Shown here: piece by piece, positions 1-6,838 of the stretch
How positions within the stretch are numbered: position 1 is the first letter of the stretch
Layout: each line of letters begins with the position of its first letter
From: Deltaproteobacteria bacterium
GTDB lineage: Bacteria > Myxococcota > Myxococcia > Myxococcales > 40CM-4-68-19
Length of the DNA: 7,229 bases
Assembly (NCBI GenBank): GCA_018266095.1
Contig: JAFEBC010000660.1
Span: forward strand, 1 to 7,229
Direction of reading: 5' to 3'
The notes under the pieces: generated by a model
The model's input: the letters and a program-made list of their open reading frames with translations, nothing else
Told to the model about the DNA's origin: nothing
Database searches by the model: none
Translations under genes and position numbers: made by a program

Positions 1-294
1 CGCGGCTACAAGGTCAAGGTCGGCAGCTTCCCCATGTCGGCCAACTCGAAGGGCCGCATCCTCGGCGCCACCGAGGGCTTCGTGAAGGTCGTCGCCGACG
101 AGAAGTACGACGAGGTGCTCGGCGTGCACATCATCGGCCCGAAAGCGACGGAGCTCATCGCCGAGGCGTGCTCCTTGCTCGCGCACGAGACGACGAGCGA
201 GGAGATGATGCACGTGATGCGCGCGCACCCGACGCTGTCGGAAGCGGTCACCGAGGCGGCGCACGCGGTGCGTGGGAAGCCGCTGCATATCTAG
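1..294 (+). CDS. lpdA: Dihydrolipoamide dehydrogenase (E3), C-terminal 97 residues, 5' end outside the window
   Basis: This is the end of the FAD-dependent E3 subunit that reoxidises dihydrolipoamide with NAD+ in the cytoplasmic 2-oxoacid dehydrogenase complexes (pyruvate, 2-oxoglutarate) or the glycine cleavage system. The reading frame is open from base 1 and stops at TAG 292-294. The visible part is the dimerisation domain: a GYKVKVGSFP strand, a GFVKVVAD strand, the turn GVHIIGPKATELIAEA, and the signature MRAHPTLSE. In that motif H76 and E81 (counted from the first visible residue) match the catalytic His-Glu dyad that activates the active-site disulfide from across the dimer interface. 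The usual His before AHPT is Arg here. The FAD- and NAD-binding domains and the redox-active CxxxxC lie upstream and are not seen. Its end converges on the minus-strand lipoprotein gene. The family is certain; which complex it serves cannot be told. Confidence 0.95.
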   Translation, partial: RGYKVKVGSFPMSANSKGRILGATEGFVKVVADEKYDEVLGVHIIGPKATELIAEACSLLAHETTSEEMMHVMRAHPTLSEAVTEAAHAVRGKPLHI

Positions 295-314
295 GCGGTC
301 GCGCGGCGCTAGAA

Positions 315-504
315 GCAAGAGCAACTGCTTCACAGGAAGGAAAGAAGGAAGGGGTTTGGCCCTTCCCTCTGACGGAATTCCGTTTGCGCCTTTGGGAGCT
401 GCGCAACCAGTCCGAGCGACTATGCTCGGGACGACGCAAAGAGCGCCAGGTAGGATCCTTCTTTCCTTCCATCCTTCCTGTGAAGCAGTTGCAGTTGCTC
501 TTGC
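315..504. repeat. 190-bp imperfect long inverted repeat (palindromic intergenic element)
   Basis: The left arm is 315-349 and the right arm 456-504. Read from its outer end on the opposite strand, the right arm contains every base of the 35-nt left arm in order: 7 nt (GCAAGAG), then 19 nt starting CAACTGCTTCACAGG, then 9 nt (AAAGAAGGA). It differs only by two inserts. One is 6 nt, giving a tandem AGTTGC pair at 487-498; the other is 8 nt, duplicating the GGAAGG block. The 106-bp centre holds a nested stem-loop (386-446) and a 12-bp perfect palindrome, ACGGAATTCCGT, at 372-383. It fills most of the gap between two convergent genes, and its right end is two bases from the stop codon of the lipoprotein gene. 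GCTA occurs just outside each end (308-311 and 506-509), which might be a target duplication but is short enough to be chance. No open reading frame in it looks real. It may be a non-autonomous miniature element, a dispersed palindrome, a structured RNA or a bidirectional terminator. Confidence 0.85.
386..446. other. Nested stem-loop at the centre of the long inverted repeat
   Basis: GCGCCTTTG (386-394) pairs with CAAAGAGCGC (437-446) with one bulged A at 442. Inside it, GTCCGAGC (410-417) pairs with GCTCGGGAC (424-432) with one bulged base, closing a six-base loop GACTAT. A competing stem also exists, TTGCGC (384-389) with GCGCAA (401-406). The centre is therefore structured in its own right and is not a random spacer between the two arms. 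The pairing was read by eye; no folding energy was calculated. Confidence 0.6.
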
Positions 505-506
505 AG

Positions 507-875
507 CTACTCGAACGCGTGCGCCGCGACGCCCTTCACGATGGGCAGCTCGACCGTCTTCCCCTGCCCTCCCACGCGCAGCTCGGCGATGAGCTTCTGA
601 TCCGGCACCGCCAGCGGCAGCTTCATCGACAGCGGGGCCGTGGGGGTCAGCGTGCCCGAGAACATGAGCTGACCCTTGGCGTTCGAGATGCGCAGCGCGC
701 CCGCGTGGGCGGTGGCGAGGTGCAGCTCGACGGGCTTGCTCGTGGACCAATCGAAGCCCTTGGCGGCGGCCGAGTCCACGAGCGGGGTGGCGTTGTGCTG
801 CTTCTGCGGGAGCTCACAGGCCGACGCCAGGGCGAGCGTGGCGACGGCGAGGAGCGCGGACTTGAGGGTCTTCAT
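507..875 (-). CDS. Small secreted lipoprotein (122 aa), translationally coupled to the LruC-domain gene
   Basis: The product starts MKTLKSALLAVATLALASAC, a signal peptide ending in a lipobox-like ASAC with C20 as the likely lipidated residue. Ala at -3 is acceptable but less typical than Leu. The mature part of about 100 residues looks like one small beta-sandwich: a strand after FDWSTSKPVELHL, a turn NAKGQLMFSG, then alternating hydrophobic strands to the C-terminus AAHAFE. The start ATG (873-875) overlaps the TGA of the upstream LruC gene as ATGA, with GGAG (882-885) six bases before it, so the two proteins are probably made together. From memory, F-D-[WF]-S-T followed by a strand also occurs near the N-terminus of many LruC-domain proteins, and I do not see it in the large neighbour, so this lipoprotein may supply that part separately. 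That is inference. I do not recognise a named family. The gene is real: good start, good signal and coupling. Confidence 0.85.
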   Translation of the reverse strand: MKTLKSALLAVATLALASACELPQKQHNATPLVDSAAAKGFDWSTSKPVELHLATAHAGALRISNAKGQLMFSGTLTPTAPLSMKLPLAVPDQKLIAELRVGGQGKTVELPIVKGVAAHAFE

Positions 876-3800
876 CGGGTGCTCCGGGGGGTCCGGGTGC
901 GGGCGTTGTTGCCGGTGCCGCTGCCGACCACGCAGGCGTCGTTGACGAGGTCGGTGGTGCCGTCGGTGTGGTTCAAGAACGTCGGCGCGGGCGGCGCATG
1001 GCCGTCGCTGCCGCCGGTGTACGAGTTGGCCGTCTGGATGTTGGTGTCGTACCAGTCGGCGTGGCTCTGGCCGCCGCTCGTGGCCCAGGCGGTGATGTCC
1101 GGGTAGAGCGTGTCGATGGCGGAGCGCTCGAGCGTCCAGGCGCGCGTGCCGGTGGCGGGCGCGGGCATGGTGAGCACGAAGGGCAGGCCCGAGGCGGTGA
1201 TGAACGAGAGGCCCGCGTTGGCGCCCAGGCCGCTGGCGTCGTCGTGGGTGTGGAAGAGCGACGTGTTCATCCGCTTGGTGCCCGCGTAGCGCGGCAGGTG
1301 GATCTGCCAGCCCGGGTCGTTGGTGTGCGCGGTGAAGAGGTCGAACGGCAGCTCCTCGGTGTGCAGCGACGCGAGCGGGATCGGCGTCACGAAGTTGATC
1401 ATCAGGGAGATGGTGACCGCGTCGCGCGTGGGCTGGTCGGCCTCGGTGTTCACGTAGCCGCCCGGGAAGAGCGCGAGCACGTCATCGGCGATGGTCAGCA
1501 CGAGATCGTCCTCGAGCGGATCCGGCGTGATGGTCGTGACGGTCGGCTTGCCGTGCGCGAGGCGCTGCACCGTGCCCACGGCCTCCTTGGGCAGGCCGTC
1601 GAGGTGCACCTTGAGCGCGTTGTGGATGGTCGCGCCCGCGGAGAGCACGTTGTAGGTCAGCTCCATCGCGGAGACGTTGAAGTTCGAGTCGAGCGCGAAG
1701 TTGTAGTTGAACGTGACCGTGAGGTCGTTGAAGTCGAGGTCGTCGCGCACCGGCCACTGGTCCTCGAAGAGCACGGGCTGGTGGATGCCCTTGCCCGGCA
1801 GGTAGAGGACGTTGGTGCACGAGGTGGTGCACGGCGCGGTGTGCAGGTGGAAGCTCGCCGTGGCCTGGCGGCCCGCGAAGTCGGCGGTGACCAGGACGTC
1901 GGTGTCGAGCGTGAGGCCCGCGGTGTCGAAGATGAGCGAGCCAGCCTGCGTGCCCGAGGCGGACACGGCGAACGAGAGCGCGTGCGGGCCGCTGCCGTCC
2001 GCGTAGGTGGCGGTGAACGAGGGCTGCGCCGCAGAGCAGGTCTCGGTGTAGGTGAACGGCACGCGCACGCCGCTGTCGCTGCAGAGGGCGCCGCTCGTGG
2101 CCGAGGCCGTGCCCGAGGGCGCGCCGAGCGTGAAGGTGGGCTCGCCGGCCTGGGCGGCGGTGACGGTGAACGAGCAGCCCGCGCCGTTGCCGTGGCCGTC
2201 GGTGGCCTGGCAGGTCACCTGCGTCGACTGGCCCGCCGCGAGGATGACCGAGTCGCAGGACACGCTCGACACGCTGCAGTTGTCGGTGGCCTGCGCGGTG
2301 AACGAGGCGCTCGCCTGGCACGCGCCGGGGTCGAGCGGGATGGTCTGCGACGAGGGGCAGGTGATGGCGGGCGGCGTGTCGTCGTTGACGTCCACGGTGG
2401 TGCTGTCGCTCGTGCTCAAGCCCGTGCTGTCGGTGATGGTCAGGGTGACGTTGTGCGTGCCCGGCGCCATCGAGAGGTGCGCGACGAGGTCGGTGCTGAG
2501 GAGCGTCTGACCCTCCGTCCAGGCGATGGTCGAGTCATTGGCGGCCGACGAGCCGCTGCCGTCGAGGATCACGTCGGCGGCGCAGGTCTGCGCGGCGCCG
2601 GTGGCGAAGTGGTACGGGCCGCCGGTGATGGCGAGGTCCTTGATCTTCACCGGGTCGTCGAACACTGCCGCCGGAGGTCCGCCGCCGTGGAACTGCTGGA
2701 TGGCGCCGTTGCACATGCTCATGCCCGCGTGCTTGGGCACGGTGACCGACACGCGCTCGACGCCCGGCGGATCGCCCGGGTTGAACGCGCCCGGCGCGCT
2801 GTCGAACTGGCTCGTGGGCTGGATGCGGATGCCGGTGACGCCGGGCGGCGTCGTGCCCGTGAGCGGCAGCCAGGTGGAGCCGATGGCCGGCGGCGAGTCG
2901 GTCGTGTACTCGACGACGCTGGGGTTGCCGGAGATGTGCGTCACGCCGGTGAAGGTCGCGTCGCCGACGCAGCCGTCCGGGAGCGAGCCGTCGGGCTGCC
3001 GGCCGATGAGGTCGTAGACGTAGAAGTCCGAGACGCCCGCCGTCGCCGAGCGCGCCGAGGTGTACGTCACGTCCCAGGTGAACTCCTGGCCGATCACGGC
3101 CTCCTCGGTCACCGGGTGCGTCTTGGTGAGCACGATCTCGGGGCTGCCGTTGATGGTCACGTTGGTGCACGCCTCGTGCGGGTGCGACTCGCTGATGACC
3201 GCGCCCCAGTAGCCGTCGATGTGGTTGGCCGGATCCGGGTCGGTGCCCGCGGGCGCCGGGGTCTCGCTCCAGAGGTCCTGGCAGTTGCGCAGGATCTCGC
3301 CGCTCGCGCCGCCCAGCACCTTCACCGGGAACCAGATCGCGTACCAGTTGGCGATGTTGCTGCGGTAGCCGGAGTCCCAGAAGCAGTCGTAGTGCACCTG
3401 ACCGGCGCCGTAGATGTTCGGATAGAAGGGCACGCACTGCGAGGGATCGTCAGGCAAGAGGTCGGTGCCCGGGACGTTCTGGCCGATGGTGCCGGGGAGC
3501 ACGCAGTCGAACGAGGCGGGCTGGCCGGCGCCGCCGTTGTGCGTGATGGTGCACTGGAGCTGCGCGCGCTCGTCGGTGCCGTTGACGTTCGGATCGTAGC
3601 GGTCCGCGTAGAAGTAGGGGTCGCCGTCCACGTCGAGATCCGGCGGCAGCACGTCGCGGATGTGGACGTTGTGCATGACGTGGTACGAGTCCGGATTCTG
3701 GTACGGACCTTCGAGCAAGTAGCGGAAATGTGAGCCGATTCCGACGGTGCCCGTGTCCGAGCCCTCGGAGCCGCCCGGCGCCTCTGTGTTCCAGAACGTG

Positions 3801-5590
3801 TCCTGGCGCGGCGGCGCCTCGACGGTGACGCCCGCCGGGTACTGCTGCCAGCCGCCCGCGTACCAGTTGGCGTCGAAGCCGAGCGAGGCGGAGGCGTGGC
3901 TGTTGACGAAGTGGTACGCGCCCGGGTGCGCGGTGAGGATGTCGCGCACCTCAGGCTTGAGGTGGAAGGCGATGAAGAAGACGTAGTTGGCGGAGGCGGC
4001 GTACTGGCCCTCGGGGATGAGCCAGCGCACGCAGCGGATCTGCGTGAGGTCGGGCGGGAGCGTCTCGAAGCCGAGCGGGCCCACGCCGCCGGGGGTCTGT
4101 TGGAACGTGCCCTCGGCGCAGGAGGGGTCGGCGGACCACCAGACCTGCCAGTTGCTGCCCGCGTTCGGCTGGATCCAGTCCCAGCCGAAGCCCGGGTGGT
4201 ACTCGTAGATGGTGTAGAGGCTGTCGAACTCGGTGTCGGGGTCGAGTTGGTACGTGACCACCGGCGAGAGGAGCGGCTCGTTGTAGTGGCCGTCGATGGC
4301 GTTGGAGGCCGAGAAGTCGATGCGGTGCAGGAACCCGCCCTCCTGCGGCGCCCAGCTCGCGGCGTCGGTCATCGGATCGATGTTGTGACCGGGGGCGACG
4401 ATCTTCGGATAGCTCGGGTTCGTGTAGTCGTAGTCGGTGTGGCCGTTGAGGCCGTTGTTCTGGTTGTTCGAGAGCGAGAGGTTGGCGTTGCGGCCGGTGC
4501 CCGGGGGCAAGAGATAGATGAAGTCGTTGGCTTCGTAGTCCTGGAAGTCGCTGGGGTTGGTCGGCTCCTCCCAGTGGCTGTCGGCGTAGACCTGCGCGTA
4601 GCGGTAGTTGCCGTTCTCGTCGAGGCCGGGGGCGACCCACCAGGTCACTTCGTACTGGAGCGGCGTGCGCTCGCTGTCGATGGAGAAGAGGTTGTCGATG
4701 GTGAAGATCGCGTCGGCCGACGAGCCCACGGCCGGGAGGTTCGCGGTGGGGTGCGCGGCGCCGGCGGACCAGTCGTCGAGCTGGCCGCTGTGCAGGGCGT
4801 CGCCGAGCGCGGGCAGGTAGCCGGCGTCGGTGTTGAACCAGGCGTCGGAGAAGGGGACCTGCGTGGCGCTGACGAACTGGCCGCCGCGGGGCGCGTGCAC
4901 GGCGAGCGTGGTGACGCCCTTGGCGTAGCGCCAGCCGGGCCCGGTGTCCCACTGGTTGTAGGCGCGCACGCGGAAGGTCACGTAGTAGCCGAGCGAGCCG
5001 TCGACGGGGCTGGGCTGGTCGGACGAGATGGCCTTGTAGTTGACCGCGTCGTAGACGTGCGGCTCCGAGTGCTCGATGGCGGTGAGGACGCGGTCGGGGC
5101 CGATCTGGCGCGGGGTGGCGTTGCTGTCCGAGGCGTCGCGCACCATCACGCGCAGGGTCGCGCTGAAGGTGTCGCCGGGCGGCGAGCCCCACAGGCCGGT
5201 GGCGAGCCAGTCGTGCGTGTCGAAGACGCCGGAGATGCTGGCGTTGGTGCCGTCGGAGACGATGTCGTTGCTGTAGACGCGCCGGCCGGTGTGCCCGTAG
5301 CCGTCGGTGCAGGTGGGCAGGTCGGCGACGCGGCCGCCCTGCGCGTCCTGCGACCACCAGTGCGAGCAGAAGTCGACCTCGATCCAGGCGACGTTGTTGC
5401 CCAGGTTGCTGATCGAGAACGGCGCGTGGATGGTGACCGGGCTGTTGCTGCCGGTCTGGGTGTCGGTGATGACGTTGCCGTACTGGTCCTCGAAGACCGC
5501 GTTTTCGAGCGAAGCGGTCTGGGCGAGGGCGGCGCCGCAGGGCAGGAGACAGGCGATGGCGGCGAGGCGCAGGATGGGGGCGGGACGCAC
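872..5590 (-). CDS. Secreted 1572-aa multidomain protein with PKD-like, HYR and C-terminal LruC domains
   Basis: This is a giant exported protein of unknown role, probably at the cell surface or released. I choose the GTG at 5588-5590 because GGAG (5597-5600) sits six bases before it and the protein then begins MRPAPILRLAAIACLLPCGAA, a clean signal peptide with likely cleavage after ALA at residue 23. The frame is open 24 codons further, but that stretch is not signal-like. Segments: 24 to about 600, Trp/Tyr-rich and unrecognised; about 600-985, DUF11-like beta segments (EIVLTKTHPV at 818-827, GQEFTWDVTY at 834-843); about 986-1070, PKD-like (VILDGSGS); about 1071-1145, HYR domain with C1078, C1091, C1105, C1112, C1127 and C1139; about 1150-1255, another beta segment; about 1260-1515, LruC domain (DUF4842 type) with FEDQWP, DLDFNDL and the closing AWATSGG...DWY. 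The acidic DLDFND could bind Ca2+. The tail is basic (ARTRTPRSTR), with no sortase or MYXO-CTERM-like anchor seen. Domain calls are from motifs; boundaries are approximate. Confidence 0.9.
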   Translation of the reverse strand: MRPAPILRLAAIACLLPCGAALAQTASLENAVFEDQYGNVITDTQTGSNSPVTIHAPFSISNLGNNVAWIEVDFCSHWWSQDAQGGRVADLPTCTDGYGHTGRRVYSNDIVSDGTNASISGVFDTHDWLATGLWGSPPGDTFSATLRVMVRDASDSNATPRQIGPDRVLTAIEHSEPHVYDAVNYKAISSDQPSPVDGSLGYYVTFRVRAYNQWDTGPGWRYAKGVTTLAVHAPRGGQFVSATQVPFSDAWFNTDAGYLPALGDALHSGQLDDWSAGAAHPTANLPAVGSSADAIFTIDNLFSIDSERTPLQYEVTWWVAPGLDENGNYRYAQVYADSHWEEPTNPSDFQDYEANDFIYLLPPGTGRNANLSLSNNQNNGLNGHTDYDYTNPSYPKIVAPGHNIDPMTDAASWAPQEGGFLHRIDFSASNAIDGHYNEPLLSPVVTYQLDPDTEFDSLYTIYEYHPGFGWDWIQPNAGSNWQVWWSADPSCAEGTFQQTPGGVGPLGFETLPPDLTQIRCVRWLIPEGQYAASANYVFFIAFHLKPEVRDILTAHPGAYHFVNSHASASLGFDANWYAGGWQQYPAGVTVEAPPRQDTFWNTEAPGGSEGSDTGTVGIGSHFRYLLEGPYQNPDSYHVMHNVHIRDVLPPDLDVDGDPYFYADRYDPNVNGTDERAQLQCTITHNGGAGQPASFDCVLPGTIGQNVPGTDLLPDDPSQCVPFYPNIYGAGQVHYDCFWDSGYRSNIANWYAIWFPVKVLGGASGEILRNCQDLWSETPAPAGTDPDPANHIDGYWGAVISESHPHEACTNVTINGSPEIVLTKTHPVTEEAVIGQEFTWDVTYTSARSATAGVSDFYVYDLIGRQPDGSLPDGCVGDATFTGVTHISGNPSVVEYTTDSPPAIGSTWLPLTGTTPPGVTGIRIQPTSQFDSAPGAFNPGDPPGVERVSVTVPKHAGMSMCNGAIQQFHGGGPPAAVFDDPVKIKDLAITGGPYHFATGAAQTCAADVILDGSGSSAANDSTIAWTEGQTLLSTDLVAHLSMAPGTHNVTLTITDSTGLSTSDSTTVDVNDDTPPAITCPSSQTIPLDPGACQASASFTAQATDNCSVSSVSCDSVILAAGQSTQVTCQATDGHGNGAGCSFTVTAAQAGEPTFTLGAPSGTASATSGALCSDSGVRVPFTYTETCSAAQPSFTATYADGSGPHALSFAVSASGTQAGSLIFDTAGLTLDTDVLVTADFAGRQATASFHLHTAPCTTSCTNVLYLPGKGIHQPVLFEDQWPVRDDLDFNDLTVTFNYNFALDSNFNVSAMELTYNVLSAGATIHNALKVHLDGLPKEAVGTVQRLAHGKPTVTTITPDPLEDDLVLTIADDVLALFPGGYVNTEADQPTRDAVTISLMINFVTPIPLASLHTEELPFDLFTAHTNDPGWQIHLPRYAGTKRMNTSLFHTHDDASGLGANAGLSFITASGLPFVLTMPAPATGTRAWTLERSAIDTLYPDITAWATSGGQSHADWYDTNIQTANSYTGGSDGHAPPAPTFLNHTDGTTDLVNDACVVGSGTGNNARTRTPRSTR

Positions 5591-5596
5591 GAGACA

Positions 5597-5600
5597 CTCC
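5597..5600 (-). promoter_or_regulatory. Ribosome binding site fixing the GTG start of the LruC gene
   Basis: On the minus strand GGAG is followed by six bases (TGTCTC) and then GTG at 5588-5590. It places the start directly in front of the signal peptide. The in-frame ATG at 5662, which would add 24 residues, gives no signal sequence at the N-terminus. Confidence 0.7.
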
Positions 5601-5696
5601 TGCCGGGCGCAAAGTGGGCGCGGTCCGGCGTGGAGAGCGTCTGCAAGAGGTGATCCGCACACTTACCCTCGGAAACACAGGGGGAAGTGGCGCGGG

Positions 5697-5724
5697 ATTC
5701 TCAAACTGAGATGACTTGTGTCGC
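5697..5724 (-). promoter_or_regulatory. Possible sigma-70-type promoter for the LruC-lipoprotein operon
   Basis: The minus strand reads GCGACA (5719-5724), 16 bases, then GAGAAT (5697-5702). Each hexamer matches the consensus at four of six positions. It lies in the 194-bp gap in front of the LruC gene, where a promoter is expected, and would leave a leader of roughly 100 nt. An imperfect dyad (5731-5750) sits just upstream of the -35. Two partial hexamer matches are weak evidence. Confidence 0.2.
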
Positions 5725-5730
5725 AGTGTG

Positions 5731-5750
5731 AAGTACCGAACCAGATACTT
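5731..5750. promoter_or_regulatory. Imperfect 20-bp dyad, possible operator
   Basis: AAGTACC (5731-5737) and GATACTT (5744-5750) are inverted repeats with one mismatch in seven, around a six-base spacer (GAACCA). The dyad lies in the AT-richer part of the gap between the LpoB-like gene and the LruC gene, just upstream of the candidate promoter, so a regulator site is plausible. No specific regulator family is recognised, and a dyad of this size can occur by chance. Confidence 0.25.
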
Positions 5751-5751
5751 G

Positions 5752-5775
5752 GGGTTCCAGTGAATCGCTGGACCC
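5752..5775 (-). terminator. Stem-loop downstream of the CsgG/LpoB-like lipoprotein gene, possible terminator
   Basis: On the minus strand GGGTCCAG (5768-5775) pairs with CTGGAACCC (5752-5760) with one bulged base around a seven-base loop. It begins about nine bases after the TAG stop at 5785-5787, the right place for transcription end. There is no T-run after the stem, so an intrinsic terminator is not proven; it may instead protect the mRNA 3' end. Confidence 0.4.
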
Positions 5776-5784
5776 GGGGTGCCG

Positions 5785-6807
5785 CTACTCCTTGGTGAGC
5801 AGCTCTTCGCTGGCCCGGCTGGCGCCGTCGTCGAGCTCGTCGATGCTCTTGCCGCTGCCGATCGAGGTCGACAACAGGCGGCCCTCCTTGGTGTCGTGCA
5901 GCTTGAGCGAGAGCTTGAAGCGGGTGCCGACCTTCTGTATCTCGCCGCTGACGATGAGGTCCGCGCCGATGCGGCGGCCCGTGTCCACCTCGCACTCGCC
6001 CTCGCACTCTTCGAGCTTCTTGCCGGACGCCGAGAGCAGGACCAGCAGGTTCTCGCGCGTCATCACGTCGAGCTGGGGCTGCAGCTTGAGGCTCGCCTGG
6101 CGCACGAGGTCGGTGAAGTAGCGGGCCTGGTCCTTGTTCACGTCCTTGGTGAGGCTGCGCAGCTCGAGGACGGCGAGCTTGCCCTTGAGCGGCAAGGGCG
6201 TGCGCCGGGCGGCGGGCGGCGGGGCCTGCTGCTGCGGGGCCTGCTGCTGCTGGACCTGCTGCGGCTGCTGGGCCTGCGTCGGCCTCGCGCTGGGACCGGC
6301 GTCGGGCAGGGCCATCGACATCGCGTTCGCGGGCGGGGCCGCGCGGTGACTCTTGGGCAACGTGCTCACGGCGGCTTGCACGCGCTGCGACTCGAGGATC
6401 CGCACGAGGAGCGTGCGCGCGAAGCACTTGCCGTTGGCGTCGAAGGCGAGGCCCCAGGCGATGGAGAGGCAGCCGAGGTTCTCGACGGTGAAGCGGTCGA
6501 TGATGCTGCCGTCGGCCTTGAGGACGGTGGCCGAGGCGTCGCTGCGGTTGAGCGAATCGAGGCGGATCACGAGGTCGGCGCGGCTGCCTTGGATGGCGCC
6601 CGCGAGCTCGAGGTCTTCGGCCATGTGCTGGTGGAAGGCCTCCTGCGCGACGGGCATGTCGGGGCCGCCCAGGCCGGCGGAGAGCGGGCCGGCCACGGCG
6701 ACCGAGACGCCTTCGAGGCCGTGCGTCGCGGGGAGGCCGGGGATGGGCTCCGCGATGGCACAGGCGGAGAGCAGCGCCAGGAGCGGGACGGCGACGCGGA
6801 CGTGCAT
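5785..6807 (-). CDS. Lipoprotein with Gln/Pro-rich linker and CsgG/LpoB/TolB-like C-terminal domain (340 aa)
   Basis: The product starts MHVRVAVPLLALLSAC, a short signal peptide with a good lipobox LSAC and lipidated C16, so it is an envelope lipoprotein, probably on the outer membrane. Residues 31 to about 150 form a globular part I do not recognise, with two cysteines (C113, C128). Residues about 178-202 are a Gln/Pro/Ala linker. Residues about 209-335 resemble the periplasmic alpha/beta domain of CsgG/LpoB-type proteins: a first strand GKLAVLEL, then VMTRENLLVLL, the motif CEGECEVDTGRRIGADLIVSGEI, and a closing strand pair FKLSLKLHDTKEGRLLS. In myxobacteria this domain recurs in many envelope proteins, often near Ser/Thr kinases; its role there is not settled. 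The ATG at 6805-6807 is chosen for the signal peptide; the preceding bases carry no clear Shine-Dalgarno. It follows the kinase gene with an 88-bp gap, so cotranscription is uncertain. Confidence 0.85.
   Translation of the reverse strand: MHVRVAVPLLALLSACAIAEPIPGLPATHGLEGVSVAVAGPLSAGLGGPDMPVAQEAFHQHMAEDLELAGAIQGSRADLVIRLDSLNRSDASATVLKADGSIIDRFTVENLGCLSIAWGLAFDANGKCFARTLLVRILESQRVQAAVSTLPKSHRAAPPANAMSMALPDAGPSARPTQAQQPQQVQQQQAPQQQAPPPAARRTPLPLKGKLAVLELRSLTKDVNKDQARYFTDLVRQASLKLQPQLDVMTRENLLVLLSASGKKLEECEGECEVDTGRRIGADLIVSGEIQKVGTRFKLSLKLHDTKEGRLLSTSIGSGKSIDELDDGASRASEELLTKE
6221..6250. repeat. Perfect 15-bp tandem duplication in the Gln/Pro linker
   Basis: GGGGCCTGCTGCTGC occurs twice head to tail (6221-6235 and 6236-6250). 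On the coding minus strand it encodes QQQAP twice. It is part of a wider CTG-rich tract (about 6224-6276) encoding the linker between the two halves of the lipoprotein. The period is a multiple of three, so copy changes would alter linker length without breaking the frame. Confidence 0.85.
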
Positions 6808-6838
6808 GGGGCACCCGGAGTGCGAGGTCAGGTGCCGG

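Noticed and set aside
168..1106. Plus-strand open frame running from inside lpdA across the inverted repeat and the small lipoprotein gene
   Set aside because: It overlaps two well-supported genes and has an Arg/Leu-rich composition with no motif, so it is an artefact of few stop codons.
968..3733. Very long open frame on the plus strand (921 codons) opposite the LruC gene
   Set aside because: Its product is a monotonous Arg/Val/Gly/Ala sequence with no domain, as expected from the antisense of a GC-rich gene. The minus strand has recognisable HYR and LruC domains and a signal peptide.
3896..5653. Second long plus-strand open frame (585 codons) opposite the LruC N-terminus
   Set aside because: Same Val/Gly/Arg-rich antisense composition with no recognisable motif.
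5591..5662. 24-residue N-terminal extension of the LruC protein from an upstream ATG
   Set aside because: It puts a non-hydrophobic stretch before the signal peptide, whereas the GTG at 5588-5590 has GGAG at ideal spacing and begins a clean signal sequence.
5725..5745. Sigma-54-like promoter (TGGTTC, five bases, TTCAC) on the minus strand
   Set aside because: The essential GC of the -12 element is missing (CA instead), so the match fails at the most conserved position.
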